Of a stretch of 64,000 nt of DNA, positions 8,511 to 17,867 are shown piece after piece. The first letter of the stretch is position 1. Each line of letters begins with the position of its first letter. Location of the stretch: contig JACFMS010000009.1 in NCBI GenBank assembly GCA_019455285.1, forward strand, positions 1-64,000, given 5' to 3'. Under the pieces are notes generated by a model, which was given only the letters and a program-made list of their open reading frames with translations, was not told the origin of the DNA and did no database searches. Made by a program: the position numbers and the translations under genes. Origin of the DNA: Sphingomonadales bacterium. GTDB lineage: Bacteria > Pseudomonadota > Alphaproteobacteria > Sphingomonadales > Govanellaceae.

Positions 8511-9896
8511 TCAGGAGGCGATGATCTTGCCGGGATTCATGATGTTCAAGGGATCGACGGCGGCCTTCAGCGCCCGCATGACGCTGACCGCCTCGCCCAG
8601 CTCGGCGACGAGAAACTCGCGCTTGCCAAGGCCGATGCCGTGCTCGCCGGTGCAGGTGCCGTCCATGGCCAGGGCCCGGCTGACCATCCGGTTGTTGACT
8701 TCATGCGCCCGTTTGATCTCCGCCGGGTCATTGGGATCAAACAGCAGGACGACGTGGAAATTGCCGTCGCCGACGTGGCCGACGATGGGGGCAAGCAGAC
8801 CATGGGCGTCGCAATCAGCCTCGGTTTCCAGAATACACTCGGCGAGCCGGGAGATCGGCACGCAAACGTCGGTGGCCAAGGGCACGGCCCCCGGTCGCAA
8901 CGCCACCGAGGCGTAAGCGGCGTCATGGCGGGCCTGCCATAGCCGGCTGCGATCCTCCGGGCGGGTCGCCCAGGCAAAGTCGCCGCCGCCGTAATCCCGG
9001 GCGATCTCGCCCACCGCCTTGGCCTGTTCCTCAACCCCTGTCTTGCTGCCGTGAAATTCGAGAAACAGCGTCGGCGCTTCCGGATAACTGAGCTTTGAAT
9101 AGGCGTTGATCGCCTTCATCGACAGGGCGTTCAGCAGTTCGATGCGGGCGATGGGAATGCCGCTCTGGATGGTGGTGATGACGGTGTTGACCGCCGCCTC
9201 CAGGGTCGGGAAATGCACCACCGCGGACGAGATGGCCTCGGGGATGCCATAGAGCCGCAAGGTTACCTCGGTGATGACCCCGAGCGTCCCTTCCGAGCCG
9301 ATGAACAGCCGGGTCAGGTCATAGCCGGCCGCCGATTTGCGCGCCCGCCGCGCGGTGCGGATGACGCGCCCGTCGGGCAGCACCACCGTCAATGCCAGCA
9401 CGTTCTCGCGCATGGTGCCGTAACGCACCGCGTTGGTGCCCGACGCCCGGGTGGCCGCCATGCCGCCCAGCGAGGCGTCGGCCCCGGGATCGATGGGAAA
9501 AAACAGTCCCTGGTCACGGATATAATCATTGAGCGCCTTGCGCGTGACGCCGGCTTCCACCGTGGCGTCAAGATCGGCGGCATTGATGCAGACGATGCGG
9601 TTCATGCGCGACAGATCGAGAGAGACGCCGCCCCGGGGCGCGGTGATATGGCCTTCCAACGAGGTGCCGGTGCCGTATGGGATCACCGGCAGGCGATGCT
9701 CGGCGCAAATCCGCACGATGGCCGCCACATCCTCAGTGGTCTCGGCAAAGGCGACGGCGTCCGGCAGTGCCGCCGGGTGATAGGACATGTCCTTGCCATG
9801 ATGGCTGCGAACGGCCTCGCCGGTGGATAGGCGGTCACCCAGGAGGGCGCGCAAGGCGGCGATGGCGTCGGGAGCGGCGGCGGGCTTACTGGTCAC
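8511..9896 (-). CDS. FAD-linked D-lactate/glycolate-type dehydrogenase
   Basis: About 461 residues. An FAD_binding_4 domain (PYGTGTSLEGHITAPRGGVSLDLSRMN; GGMAATRASGTNAVRYGTMRENVLALTVVLPDG; FIGSEGTLGVITEVTLRL) is followed by the FAD-oxidase C-terminal domain with HVGDGNFHV, GTCTGEHGIGLGKREFL and the final DPLNIMNPGKI. These are the signatures of cytochrome-linked D-lactate dehydrogenases and GlcD. It should oxidise a 2-hydroxy acid and pass electrons to the respiratory chain. The GTG at 9896 with an upstream GAGG is used; a TTG at 9944 would add 16 residues of low family similarity. It is the first gene of the hydroxyacid cluster. Confidence 0.92.
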   Translation of the reverse strand: MTSKPAAAPDAIAALRALLGDRLSTGEAVRSHHGKDMSYHPAALPDAVAFAETTEDVAAIVRICAEHRLPVIPYGTGTSLEGHITAPRGGVSLDLSRMNRIVCINAADLDATVEAGVTRKALNDYIRDQGLFFPIDPGADASLGGMAATRASGTNAVRYGTMRENVLALTVVLPDGRVIRTARRARKSAAGYDLTRLFIGSEGTLGVITEVTLRLYGIPEAISSAVVHFPTLEAAVNTVITTIQSGIPIARIELLNALSMKAINAYSKLSYPEAPTLFLEFHGSKTGVEEQAKAVGEIARDYGGGDFAWATRPEDRSRLWQARHDAAYASVALRPGAVPLATDVCVPISRLAECILETEADCDAHGLLAPIVGHVGDGNFHVVLLFDPNDPAEIKRAHEVNNRMVSRALAMDGTCTGEHGIGLGKREFLVAELGEAVSVMRALKAAVDPLNIMNPGKIIAS

Positions 9897-9986
9897 GGCG
9901 GGTATATCCTCGTTTGGTTTGATGCCAACTATACCATGATACAATGGGTACTTTAGGAGCCCTAATTTTTACAGGAGACGCTCACC

Positions 9987-10229
9987 ATGAACAAAAGCTG
10001 GATCATCCTGACGGCCGTCGGCGGCATCTTGATCGGCGCGGCCGTCGCCGCCACTGCCCAGGACCGCACCGCCATCATCACCGCCAGCCGCGCCGAGGCG
10101 GTTTCCGCCGCCGACGATGGCACGGCCTGGGTGCTCACCAGCCGGGGCGGGGTGATGTACTGTCGCTTCGAAGGCGGCGAGCGGGTGCGCTGCTTTGACC
10201 GCGCAGGCGTGGTGGATAGCGGGTACTGA
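9987..10229 (+). CDS. Small exported protein of unknown function
   Basis: 80 residues starting with a clear signal sequence (MNKSWIILTAVGGILIGAAVAATAQ), so the mature protein is about 55 residues. It contains two cysteines (YCRFEGGERVRCF) that could form a disulfide in the periplasm. An AGGAG ribosome binding site precedes the ATG. I do not recognise a family. It is transcribed away from the hydroxyacid cluster and converges with the anchored protein gene downstream, from which only 2 bases separate it. Confidence 0.65.
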   Translation: MNKSWIILTAVGGILIGAAVAATAQDRTAIITASRAEAVSAADDGTAWVLTSRGGVMYCRFEGGERVRCFDRAGVVDSGY

Positions 10230-10231
10230 AC

Positions 10232-11410
10232 CTAATCGCGCAAAGTGCGCAAGCGGGCGACTTCGCGGAAAAGCAGGGCGGTGCTGGCCAGCGCCTCGGT
10301 ATCGGCGCCGTTGCCGAGCTGAGAGCGCAGCGAGCGATAGAGCGGGGCGAAACGCGGCCACAAGCGCTCGCGGCCGCGCAGATAGGCATAATGGACTATG
10401 GCGCGCAGCGCCTCGGCGGTGGCGCGCGCCGAGGGCGCGGGGGTAGTTATGGTTCCCCGCAGCCCATCAAAGCGGGGCACCACCGCCCCATCGGCGGTCA
10501 CGGCGATCGCCAGGGTGCGGTCGATGGCGTCGCCGGCAGGCCCCAGGAACAAGGGCGACAGCCCGGCGTCAGCGGCGCGGCCAAGGGCATAGGCGAAGAC
10601 AAACTGATCGGCCGAGAAGGTATCGCCATCCGCCAGATTGATGGGGGCCAGCGCCGCGGTATAGCGGCGGGCGATCAGGCCGTTGCCCCGCGCCATCAGC
10701 TCCTTGGCGATGAAACGGGCGGCAATTTCGATATCCCGCCATAACGCCGCGTCCGGCGAAGCGTCATGGAGCGCCACCATGGCTTCCAAGGCGGCAATCA
10801 AAGTCTGGCTGTCATAGGGCGCGCCGGCATCGAGCAACAGCTCGCGCTGGTCGCTCTCCGTCAAGCGCGGCACGGTCATAACGGCGTCGCTGATATTTTG
10901 CCAAGTGGCGATGGCCGCCTCCAGCAGGCTCTGGTCGCCCATGACTTTATAGGCCCCCACCAGGGCCAGCATGACATGGGCCTGGGTCAAGGGGGATGCC
11001 GGTTCCGCGCCGGCGCTGCCCAGGGCGTGGTTCCGCCAGTCGGCGCTCATCGGCGCGCGATAGCGGCTGAGGAGATTGGCCGCCGCCGCCTTCAGCGAAT
11101 CGTTGAACATGGCGTCCGGGGTGATTTCCTGGGCCGCGGTCAGCAGGATGACCATATCGGCCTGGGTGTGCAGTTGGGGCGCTTCGGCGGGCAGGTTATC
11201 GACAATGGCGCTTTTAAAAAGCGGCGTCACCAGCAAGGGTTGGGCGATATCGGCGACGAACTCCCGTTCCGGGTTGACGGCCTTGAAGCTGGCGCTGGGA
11301 GAAATGACCGTCGCCGCGGCATGGCGGTCGCCGGCGCGCTGCCAGGCGACGACGGCAATCCCTACGACCGCCACGACCACCGTCAGCGTCACCAGGATAA
11401 TTCTCGACAT
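10232..11410 (-). CDS. Membrane-anchored protein of unknown function, all-helical periplasmic domain
   Basis: 392 residues: an N-terminal anchor or uncleaved signal (MSRIILVTLTVVVAVVGIAVVAWQ) followed by a long alpha-helical domain with repeated helix pairs (for example LTQAHVMLALVGAYKVMGDQSLLEAAIATWQNISDAV and TLIAALEAMVALHDASPDAALWRDIEIAARFIAKELMARGNGLI). The periodicity and the GLIAR and DQFVFAYALGRA segments suggest an alpha/alpha toroid like glycan-processing or thioredoxin-domain 'DUF255-like' enzymes, but this is only a guess. Start at 11410 is supported by GAGAGG upstream. Confidence 0.6.
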   Translation of the reverse strand: MSRIILVTLTVVVAVVGIAVVAWQRAGDRHAAATVISPSASFKAVNPEREFVADIAQPLLVTPLFKSAIVDNLPAEAPQLHTQADMVILLTAAQEITPDAMFNDSLKAAAANLLSRYRAPMSADWRNHALGSAGAEPASPLTQAHVMLALVGAYKVMGDQSLLEAAIATWQNISDAVMTVPRLTESDQRELLLDAGAPYDSQTLIAALEAMVALHDASPDAALWRDIEIAARFIAKELMARGNGLIARRYTAALAPINLADGDTFSADQFVFAYALGRAADAGLSPLFLGPAGDAIDRTLAIAVTADGAVVPRFDGLRGTITTPAPSARATAEALRAIVHYAYLRGRERLWPRFAPLYRSLRSQLGNGADTEALASTALLFREVARLRTLRD

Positions 11411-11492
11411 TCCGGCCTCTCGTAATAAAGCGCCTATCACATAGCATGATCGGCCAGAGCCTGTTAATAAAACGGAAATCTTTGGAGTAGCG

Positions 11493-12863
11493 GTGCTTCA
11501 CATGCCCCAAGAGTTTGTTTGGCATATCAAAAAAACGCTGAGCCTGGCCTGGCCCATGGTGCTGGCGCAGGGACTGTCGCTGGTGGCGTTGATCGTCGAT
11601 ACCATCATGGTTGGTCACGCCGGCATGGCCGAGCTATCGCACTTAAGCGCCGGCCGCTCGCTGATTTTCGTCGTCACCACGGTGGGCATAGGCCTTATCA
11701 ACGGCATCGTGGTCTTTACCGCCCGCCTGGACGGTGCGGGCGAGGCCCACGCCTGCGGCCGCATCTGGCATGCCGGTTTGATCTATGCCGCGCTGTTGGG
11801 CGGTCTGGCGCTGGCCGTGGTCGGCCTGATCGGTCCGCTGATGCTGCACCTTTTCGGCCTGCCGCCAGAGCTTGCGGCGGGCGGCAGCCGCTATCTGGCG
11901 GTAATGGCGTTCTCGGTGCCGGGCACCTATCTGTTGGTGGCTTGCAGCCTGTTCCTGCAAGGCATCAGCCGGCCCAAGCCGGCGATGGCGGTGATGCTGG
12001 TGCTGGCGCCGCTGAATGTGGCGCTCAATTGGCTGTTCATCTACGGCAAGTTTGGCTTGCCGGCCTGGGGCGCCGCCGGGGCCGCGCTATCGACGGCGCT
12101 TTGCCAGTGGTTGGGCGCCATCATTCTGGGGCTTTATATTCTGCGATCAGGCAAGCTCAAACGCTATGGCGTCAATACGCCGCTGGCGGGAGCATGGCGC
12201 GACGGCGCGGCGCTGCGTCGTTTCGGCATCCCGCTCGGCATCGCCACCGGGCTTGAATTCGTCGGCATGACAGCGCTCGTCATGTTCGCCGGCCGCATGG
12301 GCGAGGTCACGATTTCCGGCTTCGAGGTGGCCTTTAACTTGCAGCTCATCGCCTTCATAACGGTGTTCGGCACCGGGTCGGCGACCGCGGTTCGGGTTGG
12401 CAACGCCATCGGGGCGCGGCGCTTTGACGAAATTTTCCTGGTGGGCGCCGCCGGGGCGATGGTGATCGTCATGATTATGATACCGTTTGCGCTGCTTTAC
12501 AGCTTCGCGCCCGAGCCCTTTGTCGCTGCCTTCACCCGCGACGTCGCGGTGGCGGCGGTAACGCTTGGGTTTCTGCCCTTCATTGTCGCGGCGATGGTTT
12601 TCGATTCCACGCAGTTTTTGTTCTTGCACGCACTGCGCGCCGCCGGCGATCAAATGGTGGCGTCCAGCCTGCAAGTCATGGCGTTTCTGGTGCTCATGGT
12701 GCCGGCAGGCTGGCTGTTTGGATTTGTATTCGACCTTGGCGGCCGCGGCCTGATGCTGGCCTATGTGACGGGGTGCGTCGCCGCTTCACTGTCACTGGGA
12801 GGACGTTTCGCCATCATCGCGCGGCGCTACGCCAAGGCCAGCGAACGCCAAGAGATAAAATAA
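11493..12863 (+). CDS. MATE family multidrug efflux transporter
   Basis: 456 residues with about twelve membrane helices in two homologous halves. MATE/NorM signatures include LSLAWPMVLAQGLSLVALIVDTIMVGHAG near the N-terminus, RPKPAMAVMLVLAPLNVALNWLFIYG in the middle, and the second-half RFGIPLGIATGLEFVGMTALVMFAGRMGEV. It should export cationic compounds with Na+ or H+ antiport. The start is GTG with GGAG five bases upstream. Its last 72 bases overlap the end of the convergent O-antigen-ligase-like gene, an unusually long antiparallel overlap. Confidence 0.93.
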   Translation: MLHMPQEFVWHIKKTLSLAWPMVLAQGLSLVALIVDTIMVGHAGMAELSHLSAGRSLIFVVTTVGIGLINGIVVFTARLDGAGEAHACGRIWHAGLIYAALLGGLALAVVGLIGPLMLHLFGLPPELAAGGSRYLAVMAFSVPGTYLLVACSLFLQGISRPKPAMAVMLVLAPLNVALNWLFIYGKFGLPAWGAAGAALSTALCQWLGAIILGLYILRSGKLKRYGVNTPLAGAWRDGAALRRFGIPLGIATGLEFVGMTALVMFAGRMGEVTISGFEVAFNLQLIAFITVFGTGSATAVRVGNAIGARRFDEIFLVGAAGAMVIVMIMIPFALLYSFAPEPFVAAFTRDVAVAAVTLGFLPFIVAAMVFDSTQFLFLHALRAAGDQMVASSLQVMAFLVLMVPAGWLFGFVFDLGGRGLMLAYVTGCVAASLSLGGRFAIIARRYAKASERQEIK

Positions 12864-15086
12864 GGTGGCGACCGGCGGCATATCAATGAGGGTGCCGAAC
12901 AGGCCGACCAGCATGAAGCTTAACAGCGTCGGCAGCAGAATGGTCGCCATGGGGTCGCCGCGCCAGGCGGCACGGGCGGATGACGCCAGCGCCAGCCCCG
13001 CCAGCGCCATAAACGCCGCCAGACCGAACAGTCCCTGCTCGATAAAAAAGTGCAGATAAATATTTTTTGCGTGCCATGCCAAGTGCTCAAAATCGCTGAC
13101 CAGGAACCAGCGATCGAGACCGGAGCTAAACGTGCCGTTTGCAATCAGGTCGCGGCCATCGGGAGCAATGAGGCGCACCTCGGCGATATCGACGACGCCT
13201 TGCCCGTTGTGCAGCATCAAGGTGACAGGCCAATAAAGCAAGCCGTGGCGGCCCAAGTTGCCGGATTGCATGTCGGCGCTAAACTCGACCCAGCCGGCGG
13301 CCGGCCGGCGCTTGAAGCTATAGGTGGCGCTCTGACATTGCGGAACATAGCGCTCGCTATAAAGTAGATGCTTATGGCAGACCTTGAAGGTGAGGTTGGG
13401 AGAGCCAGTTTCGGCGCGCAGCCGGGCCGACAAGCGGTATGTGGTATCGGGCGCCATCGGCAAGCGCTGCACGATGTTAAAGTCACCGCCGCCCAGCCGT
13501 AAATAAGTTATACCGTCGGTGCGCGTCAGCGAATAGGTGGCCAGCGGAAAATCCGTGCTCAGCATGTAGGAAAAAAATAACTGGGGAAAACTGCCGACGC
13601 CGTTACCGAACATTTGCGTAGTTATTGAGGGATCGATGGCGGCAAGCGCGCGTCGCCAATGTTCGGCGCGGGTGGAGAAATCCTTGCCGACGGTGGCGAA
13701 GCGGGTCTGCGCTTGCTCGCCGGAGAGCGGCGGAATGATGCCGCCCCAAAACAGCGCGGCAAGAAACACCATGCTGGCCGCGCCGATGCGGCCGACATCG
13801 CGAAACAGCGGCCGCGCCGCAAATGCGGAACCGGCGGCCAGTACGGTGACGGCGACGACCGTGAGCGGCAGCGCCAACTGGGAACTGGTTTCGGTCCATT
13901 TGCTGTGCATGATATCGCCATAGATGCGCAGGCCGACGAACAAGACGGCGAAGCCGAGGGCGATCAATCCGTAAGGGCGCAGCCGCGGCGGCAAGATCAG
14001 ACCGACGCTTGTCCCGAGCGCCACCAGAAAAATACCGAGGATCAGGGGCTCGAACCCGCCGCGGCCGTAAAGCATGGCGAGAAGCGCGGTAAAGACCAGA
14101 AAAATCGCGATGCCCGCCAGCACCGCCAGTCCGTGAGTCCTCAGCCGGCGAAAGTTGCGTACGGCCATGAGCAGGAATATGCCGATCAACGATACTGCAA
14201 AACCGGCATAAAGCCCTCGCGAGAACGTCACCATCAGCGCATAAACGCCGCCAGCGAACAGCAGCAAGCCGAGCGCCTTCAGCCAGGCGCGGCGGGCAAA
14301 CAGCACCGGGTAGAGCGTCCAGGGCACGGCCAGCGCCAGATAGCCGTCGATGGCCTCGCCGCCGACATGCATGCCGGAAAACAGCCCGGTGACGCGATAG
14401 GTGCCGGAAAAATCGAGAAAACTCGCCAGAAGTCCGTAAATATTGCGCGCCGTGACAAGCTCAAGGAGAACGCCGCGCTCCCACAACACGCCAATGATGG
14501 CAAGGCCCAATCCTGCCAGAATGCCGGCGATCAGACGATGGCCGGTCAGGCGGGCATCTTGCCGCCATTCCGCATCCAGAAGCGGCAGCAACAACCAGGC
14601 GGCGGCAAAGCCTTTGGCGACGCGCAAGGCGTTCCAGGGGCTAAGATAGGTGGCGAAGCTGTCGAGCGCCACAGCTGGCCATGGGGTGAGACGTAGACCG
14701 ACGCTGAACGCCACCGAAAGCGCAAACAGCGCCACGACGAGGTAACGTCGGGAGAACCAGCGGGCGAAAATCGCGCTGGAGCCATGAAAGCCGTAGCCGA
14801 CAGCGAGCGTAACCAAGACGAAAAAGTCAAACTCGGTGAAATAAAACCGTCCGCTCCACGGCGCCAGATCGAGCACCGGCAATACCGCCGGCAACACGAT
14901 CAGCCAGGCCCAGCGCCAGCGCATGAGGAGCGCTGCGTATGCCGCCAGCGCAACCGCCAAGGGCAGGCGGAAGAATGGGAAGCCAGAGACGCCCCAGACG
15001 GCCGCCAATAAACAGATGACCGCCAGCGTCAGCGCCGCCGCGCGTCCCGCAAGGGTGACCGTTTTATGGAGGGCGGAGACGCTCAT
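12792..15086 (-). CDS. O-antigen ligase/polymerase-like membrane protein with a periplasmic insertion
   Basis: 764 residues, large for the Wzy_C/WaaL family. About ten helices fill residues 10-460, including the typical SGMHVGGEAIDGYLALAVPW and FSRGLYAGFAVSLIGI segments. The GNGVGSFP motif near 495 is the family's periplasmic-loop signature. After it comes a soluble stretch of roughly 130 residues (about 520-650; DTTYRLSARLRAETG, WVEFSADMQSG, IANGTFSSGLDRWF) that looks like a beta-sandwich carbohydrate-binding domain, then KNIYLHFFIEQGLFGLAAF and the last helices. It probably polymerises or ligates a surface glycan. It starts inside the last codons of the beta-helix gene (4-base overlap), so the two are translationally coupled. 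Confidence 0.82.
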   Translation of the reverse strand: MSVSALHKTVTLAGRAAALTLAVICLLAAVWGVSGFPFFRLPLAVALAAYAALLMRWRWAWLIVLPAVLPVLDLAPWSGRFYFTEFDFFVLVTLAVGYGFHGSSAIFARWFSRRYLVVALFALSVAFSVGLRLTPWPAVALDSFATYLSPWNALRVAKGFAAAWLLLPLLDAEWRQDARLTGHRLIAGILAGLGLAIIGVLWERGVLLELVTARNIYGLLASFLDFSGTYRVTGLFSGMHVGGEAIDGYLALAVPWTLYPVLFARRAWLKALGLLLFAGGVYALMVTFSRGLYAGFAVSLIGIFLLMAVRNFRRLRTHGLAVLAGIAIFLVFTALLAMLYGRGGFEPLILGIFLVALGTSVGLILPPRLRPYGLIALGFAVLFVGLRIYGDIMHSKWTETSSQLALPLTVVAVTVLAAGSAFAARPLFRDVGRIGAASMVFLAALFWGGIIPPLSGEQAQTRFATVGKDFSTRAEHWRRALAAIDPSITTQMFGNGVGSFPQLFFSYMLSTDFPLATYSLTRTDGITYLRLGGGDFNIVQRLPMAPDTTYRLSARLRAETGSPNLTFKVCHKHLLYSERYVPQCQSATYSFKRRPAAGWVEFSADMQSGNLGRHGLLYWPVTLMLHNGQGVVDIAEVRLIAPDGRDLIANGTFSSGLDRWFLVSDFEHLAWHAKNIYLHFFIEQGLFGLAAFMALAGLALASSARAAWRGDPMATILLPTLLSFMLVGLFGTLIDMPPVATLFYLLAFAGLGVAPRDDGETSSQ

Positions 15087-16144
15087 TTGCCGTCAATGGT
15101 TCCCTTGCCGCGCAAGATGACGCCGGCCCCGATCATTTTGTTGCCGTTCAGTTCCGCCGGCACGTTCATATGATTGTGCACGAACGTACCCGAGCGATAG
15201 GCGTTGCGAAAGACATTGCCGATGATAGCCAAACGATTTTCCGCATGAATGGACTCCTCGGCGCCATAACTGAGGAGGGTGGTATTTTCCGGGGCCATTC
15301 CCTGCTCGATGAGGTTGCCTTCGATGCGGGCAATGCCGCCGGCGGCAAGGTCGATCTGATAGCTGGCGCGCCCTTCCGCGCCGTCGAAAATGGCATTGTT
15401 GGCGATGATGGTCTGGCGGGCGCGGCTTTTGACATTGTGGCCGATGCGCGCGCCATAGACTTTCGACTGCGTCAGCGTGAAGGATCGCACATTGCCGATA
15501 TAGATGTTGTGACCAATGGGGCGGCTGCGGCCGCGCACGTAGTTATTGTAAAATAGCGACTTGGTGATCACGACGTCGCTTTCCGGAAACTTGCCGATCA
15601 TGATGCCCATCTGGTTGTCATGGGCGCTTACGCCCTCGAGCGTGAGGCCATTGCCCTCGCCGCGAATCGCTGCGCCGTTATGGTCATCGACCACGGTTCC
15701 GGAAAACTCGATATTTTCGATGCGAACGTTATTGCCGCGGATGACCCAGATCGCCTTGCCTTGCGCAGCGCGTCCCGCCGCGCGCAAATGCGGCCGTCCG
15801 CCCACCCCCTTTAGGGTAAGTTTGCTTTGCCGCCATACCGCCACGTCGCCGTCGTAAACTGCGGCGGCGATCTCCACGGTATCGCCGTTCTGCGCCACTT
15901 TCGCCGCCGCGCTGGGCGCAGACAGGGGTAATCCCGGCCCAACCTTCCAGACCTGCGGACCGGCGGATGTTGACGCCGGCGGCAGCTTGGCGGCTTTGGA
16001 GTCGCGCACAAACTCCACCGACCGCACCTCGTCCGGCTCCACCGGAACGGTGATGGTGCGGCCGTCCTTAAGATGCACCAGCACATCGGCATGGGCCGGC
16101 AGCGCCAGGAATAACGCCAGGACGGCTATCGGGAAAAATCTCAT
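15083..16144 (-). CDS. Exported right-handed parallel beta-helix protein
   Basis: 353 residues with a signal peptide (MRFFPIAVLALFLALPAHA). A short N-terminal module (VLVHLKDGRTITVPVEPDEVRSVEFV) precedes a pectate-lyase-like beta-helix built of repeated turns such as GNNVRIENIEFSG, GNGLTLEGVSAHDNQMGIMIG, SDVVITKSLFYNNYV and ARQTIIANNAIFDGAEG. Such proteins bind or cleave acidic polysaccharides in the periplasm or outside the cell. Coupling to the polymerase-like gene suggests work on the same glycan. No catalytic residues of a defined lyase family could be assigned. Confidence 0.8.
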   Translation of the reverse strand: MRFFPIAVLALFLALPAHADVLVHLKDGRTITVPVEPDEVRSVEFVRDSKAAKLPPASTSAGPQVWKVGPGLPLSAPSAAAKVAQNGDTVEIAAAVYDGDVAVWRQSKLTLKGVGGRPHLRAAGRAAQGKAIWVIRGNNVRIENIEFSGTVVDDHNGAAIRGEGNGLTLEGVSAHDNQMGIMIGKFPESDVVITKSLFYNNYVRGRSRPIGHNIYIGNVRSFTLTQSKVYGARIGHNVKSRARQTIIANNAIFDGAEGRASYQIDLAAGGIARIEGNLIEQGMAPENTTLLSYGAEESIHAENRLAIIGNVFRNAYRSGTFVHNHMNVPAELNGNKMIGAGVILRGKGTIDGK

Positions 16145-16350
16145 CTCTGCGCCTCCCGCGCCAGCGTCAAAGCGGCGCGAACGGGCAAGCATAGCCGCCT
16201 TTGCGCGATCGCGGCAATCTCGTCTGAAGCCTTCGGAAAGCAATTGCACTTTCTTAAAATTTGCCACACTCTCTCTTGCCAAGGGACGGTCGCTGAGTGG
16301 CCCACCTTCCGCCGGCGATATTGAAAAAAGCATCAGGAGCAGTACATCGG

Positions 16351-17388
16351 ATGGTCAATGAGGTCATTGCGACCGATGCGGTCGTGATAGGGGCGGGGCC
16401 GATCGGTCTGTTTACCGTCTTTGAACTGGGATTATTGGGCATTAAATGCCATGTCATCGATAACCTGGATCGGGCCGGCGGCCAATGCACCCAGCTCTAC
16501 CCCGAAAAGCCGATTTTTGACATTCCCAGCCGGCCGCGCTGCACCGGGCAGGAACTGACCGACGACCTGCTGGAGCAGGCCAGCCCCTTCGAGCCGGTTT
16601 ACCATTTCAACGATCAGGTGCAGGAGCTGTGGCGTCAGGACAACGGCCGCTGGCGGGTGCTGACGGCAGCCGGGCTGGCGTTCGAGGCGCCTCTGGTGGT
16701 GGTGGCGGCGGGGGCCGGCAGCTTCGTGCCCAAAAGGCCGCCCATCGCCGGCATCGAGGCTTATGAGGACAACAGCGTCTTTTATGCAGTCCGCCGCATG
16801 GAAGCTTTCCGCGACAAAAAAGTGGTGATCGTCGGCGGCGGTGATTCGGCGCTCGATTGGGTGCTCAGCCTGCAGCCCCTGGCGGCCTCCCTGACCCTGG
16901 TCCACCGCCGCGAGGAGTTCCGCGCCGCCCCCGATTCGGTGGAGCGGATGAAGGCCTTAGTGGCGGCCGGCAAGATGCGGCTTGTCACCGGCACCATCGG
17001 CTCTCTGATCGGCGCGGACGGCCAGCTATCGGCGGTGACCGTCAAGTTGAAGGCAGGCGGCGAGGAGACCCTGCCTTGCAACGCCCTGCTGCCGTTTTTT
17101 GGCCTGAAAATCAACCTTGGCCCGCTGGCCGAGTGGGGCCTGACCTTCGAGCACACCCGCATTCTGGTGGACCCCGGCACCTTCGCCACCAACCTTCCTG
17201 GTATCTATGCGGTGGGGGATATTTGCACCTATCCAGGCAAATTAAAGCTCATTCTCTCGGGCTTTCACGAGGCGGCGGTGATGGCCCATGCCGCCTTCCA
17301 TGTGGTGCGGCCCAATGAAAAGATCGTTGCCGGCTATACCACCACCAACAGCGAGCTGCAGCGCCGTCTGGGCGTCGAGGCGGAATAA
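16351..17388 (+). CDS. Ferredoxin--NADP+ reductase, thioredoxin-reductase-like (type 2)
   Basis: 345 residues. The FAD motif is DAVVIGAGPIGLFTVFELGLLG and the NADPH motif is KKVVIVGGGDSALDWVLSL followed by HRREEFRAAPDSV; the end NLPGIYAVGDICTYPGKLKLILSGFHEAAVMAH is the FAD-contacting motif. The CxxC redox pair of thioredoxin reductases is absent, which together with GGQCTQLYPEKPIFDIP identifies the FNR-like branch. It reduces ferredoxin or flavodoxin with NADPH. The ATG at 16351 with AGGAG upstream is used; a GTG at 16297 would add 18 residues. It stands alone. Confidence 0.93.
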   Translation: MVNEVIATDAVVIGAGPIGLFTVFELGLLGIKCHVIDNLDRAGGQCTQLYPEKPIFDIPSRPRCTGQELTDDLLEQASPFEPVYHFNDQVQELWRQDNGRWRVLTAAGLAFEAPLVVVAAGAGSFVPKRPPIAGIEAYEDNSVFYAVRRMEAFRDKKVVIVGGGDSALDWVLSLQPLAASLTLVHRREEFRAAPDSVERMKALVAAGKMRLVTGTIGSLIGADGQLSAVTVKLKAGGEETLPCNALLPFFGLKINLGPLAEWGLTFEHTRILVDPGTFATNLPGIYAVGDICTYPGKLKLILSGFHEAAVMAHAAFHVVRPNEKIVAGYTTTNSELQRRLGVEAE

Positions 17389-17391
17389 AAA

Positions 17392-17419
17392 AAGCCCCAG
17401 GAGTGACCCCAGGGCCCGA
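17392..17419 (-). terminator. Possible intrinsic terminator of the His-rich protein gene
   Basis: On the minus strand an imperfect GC-rich hairpin (GCCC paired with GGGC, with inner GG/CC) is followed directly by a run of seven T. It lies about 20 bases after the stop of the minus-strand gene and would end its transcript. The stem is imperfect, so confidence is moderate. Confidence 0.4.
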
Positions 17420-17438
17420 GTTCAAGGGAGGATTAACT

Positions 17439-17711
17439 TTACCGGCAGTTGCGGTGGTGGCGGTCGTGCTGCCTCCAGTAGCCATAGGCATAACCATGGG
17501 GCCGATGGTGACGCTTCCAGTGGTGGTCATAGCCGTGGCGGTAATGGTGGTTGTTGGCATAGGCAAACTGGCCGTAAGGGTAGAAAACCGCCGATACCGA
17601 GGTTGTGGCATGGCGATGGTGACGATCGCGGCCATGGGCCTCAGCGTTGTCAGGTACGGCGAACAGGGCCAGGGCTACGGCGCCGAAAGCGGCCAAAAGG
17701 GTCTGTTTCAT
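17439..17711 (-). CDS. Small histidine-rich exported protein
   Basis: 90 residues: a signal peptide (MKQTLLAAFGAVALALFAVPDNAEA) and a mature part dominated by His, Tyr and Arg (GRDRHHRHA, NNHHYRHGYDHHWKRHHRPHGY, HDRHHRNCR), with about 18 histidines in 65 residues. This composition suggests periplasmic metal binding, although no family is recognised. GGAG lies 6 bases before the ATG at 17711. It diverges from a PepSY/two-component operon, so both could share regulation. Confidence 0.7.
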   Translation of the reverse strand: MKQTLLAAFGAVALALFAVPDNAEAHGRDRHHRHATTSVSAVFYPYGQFAYANNHHYRHGYDHHWKRHHRPHGYAYGYWRQHDRHHRNCR

Positions 17712-17867
17712 GGTATGCTCCATCAGGTTGCTCGATCAGGGTCTTGGTGATTCGTCCTCGATCTGCCCCTCAACCACATGACGGGACCAGATTACGTGAG
17801 CTATCCTGAACTTGATCTGAGGGCGGCGTTCATGCGGGGTTAAAGTTTGTCGGCGTATCGATGGACC

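Noticed and set aside
13659..14696. Long open frame (345 codons) on the plus strand
   Set aside because: It lies opposite the membrane protein gene, has a Gln/Arg/Gly-rich translation with no family features, and follows from GC-rich codon bias.
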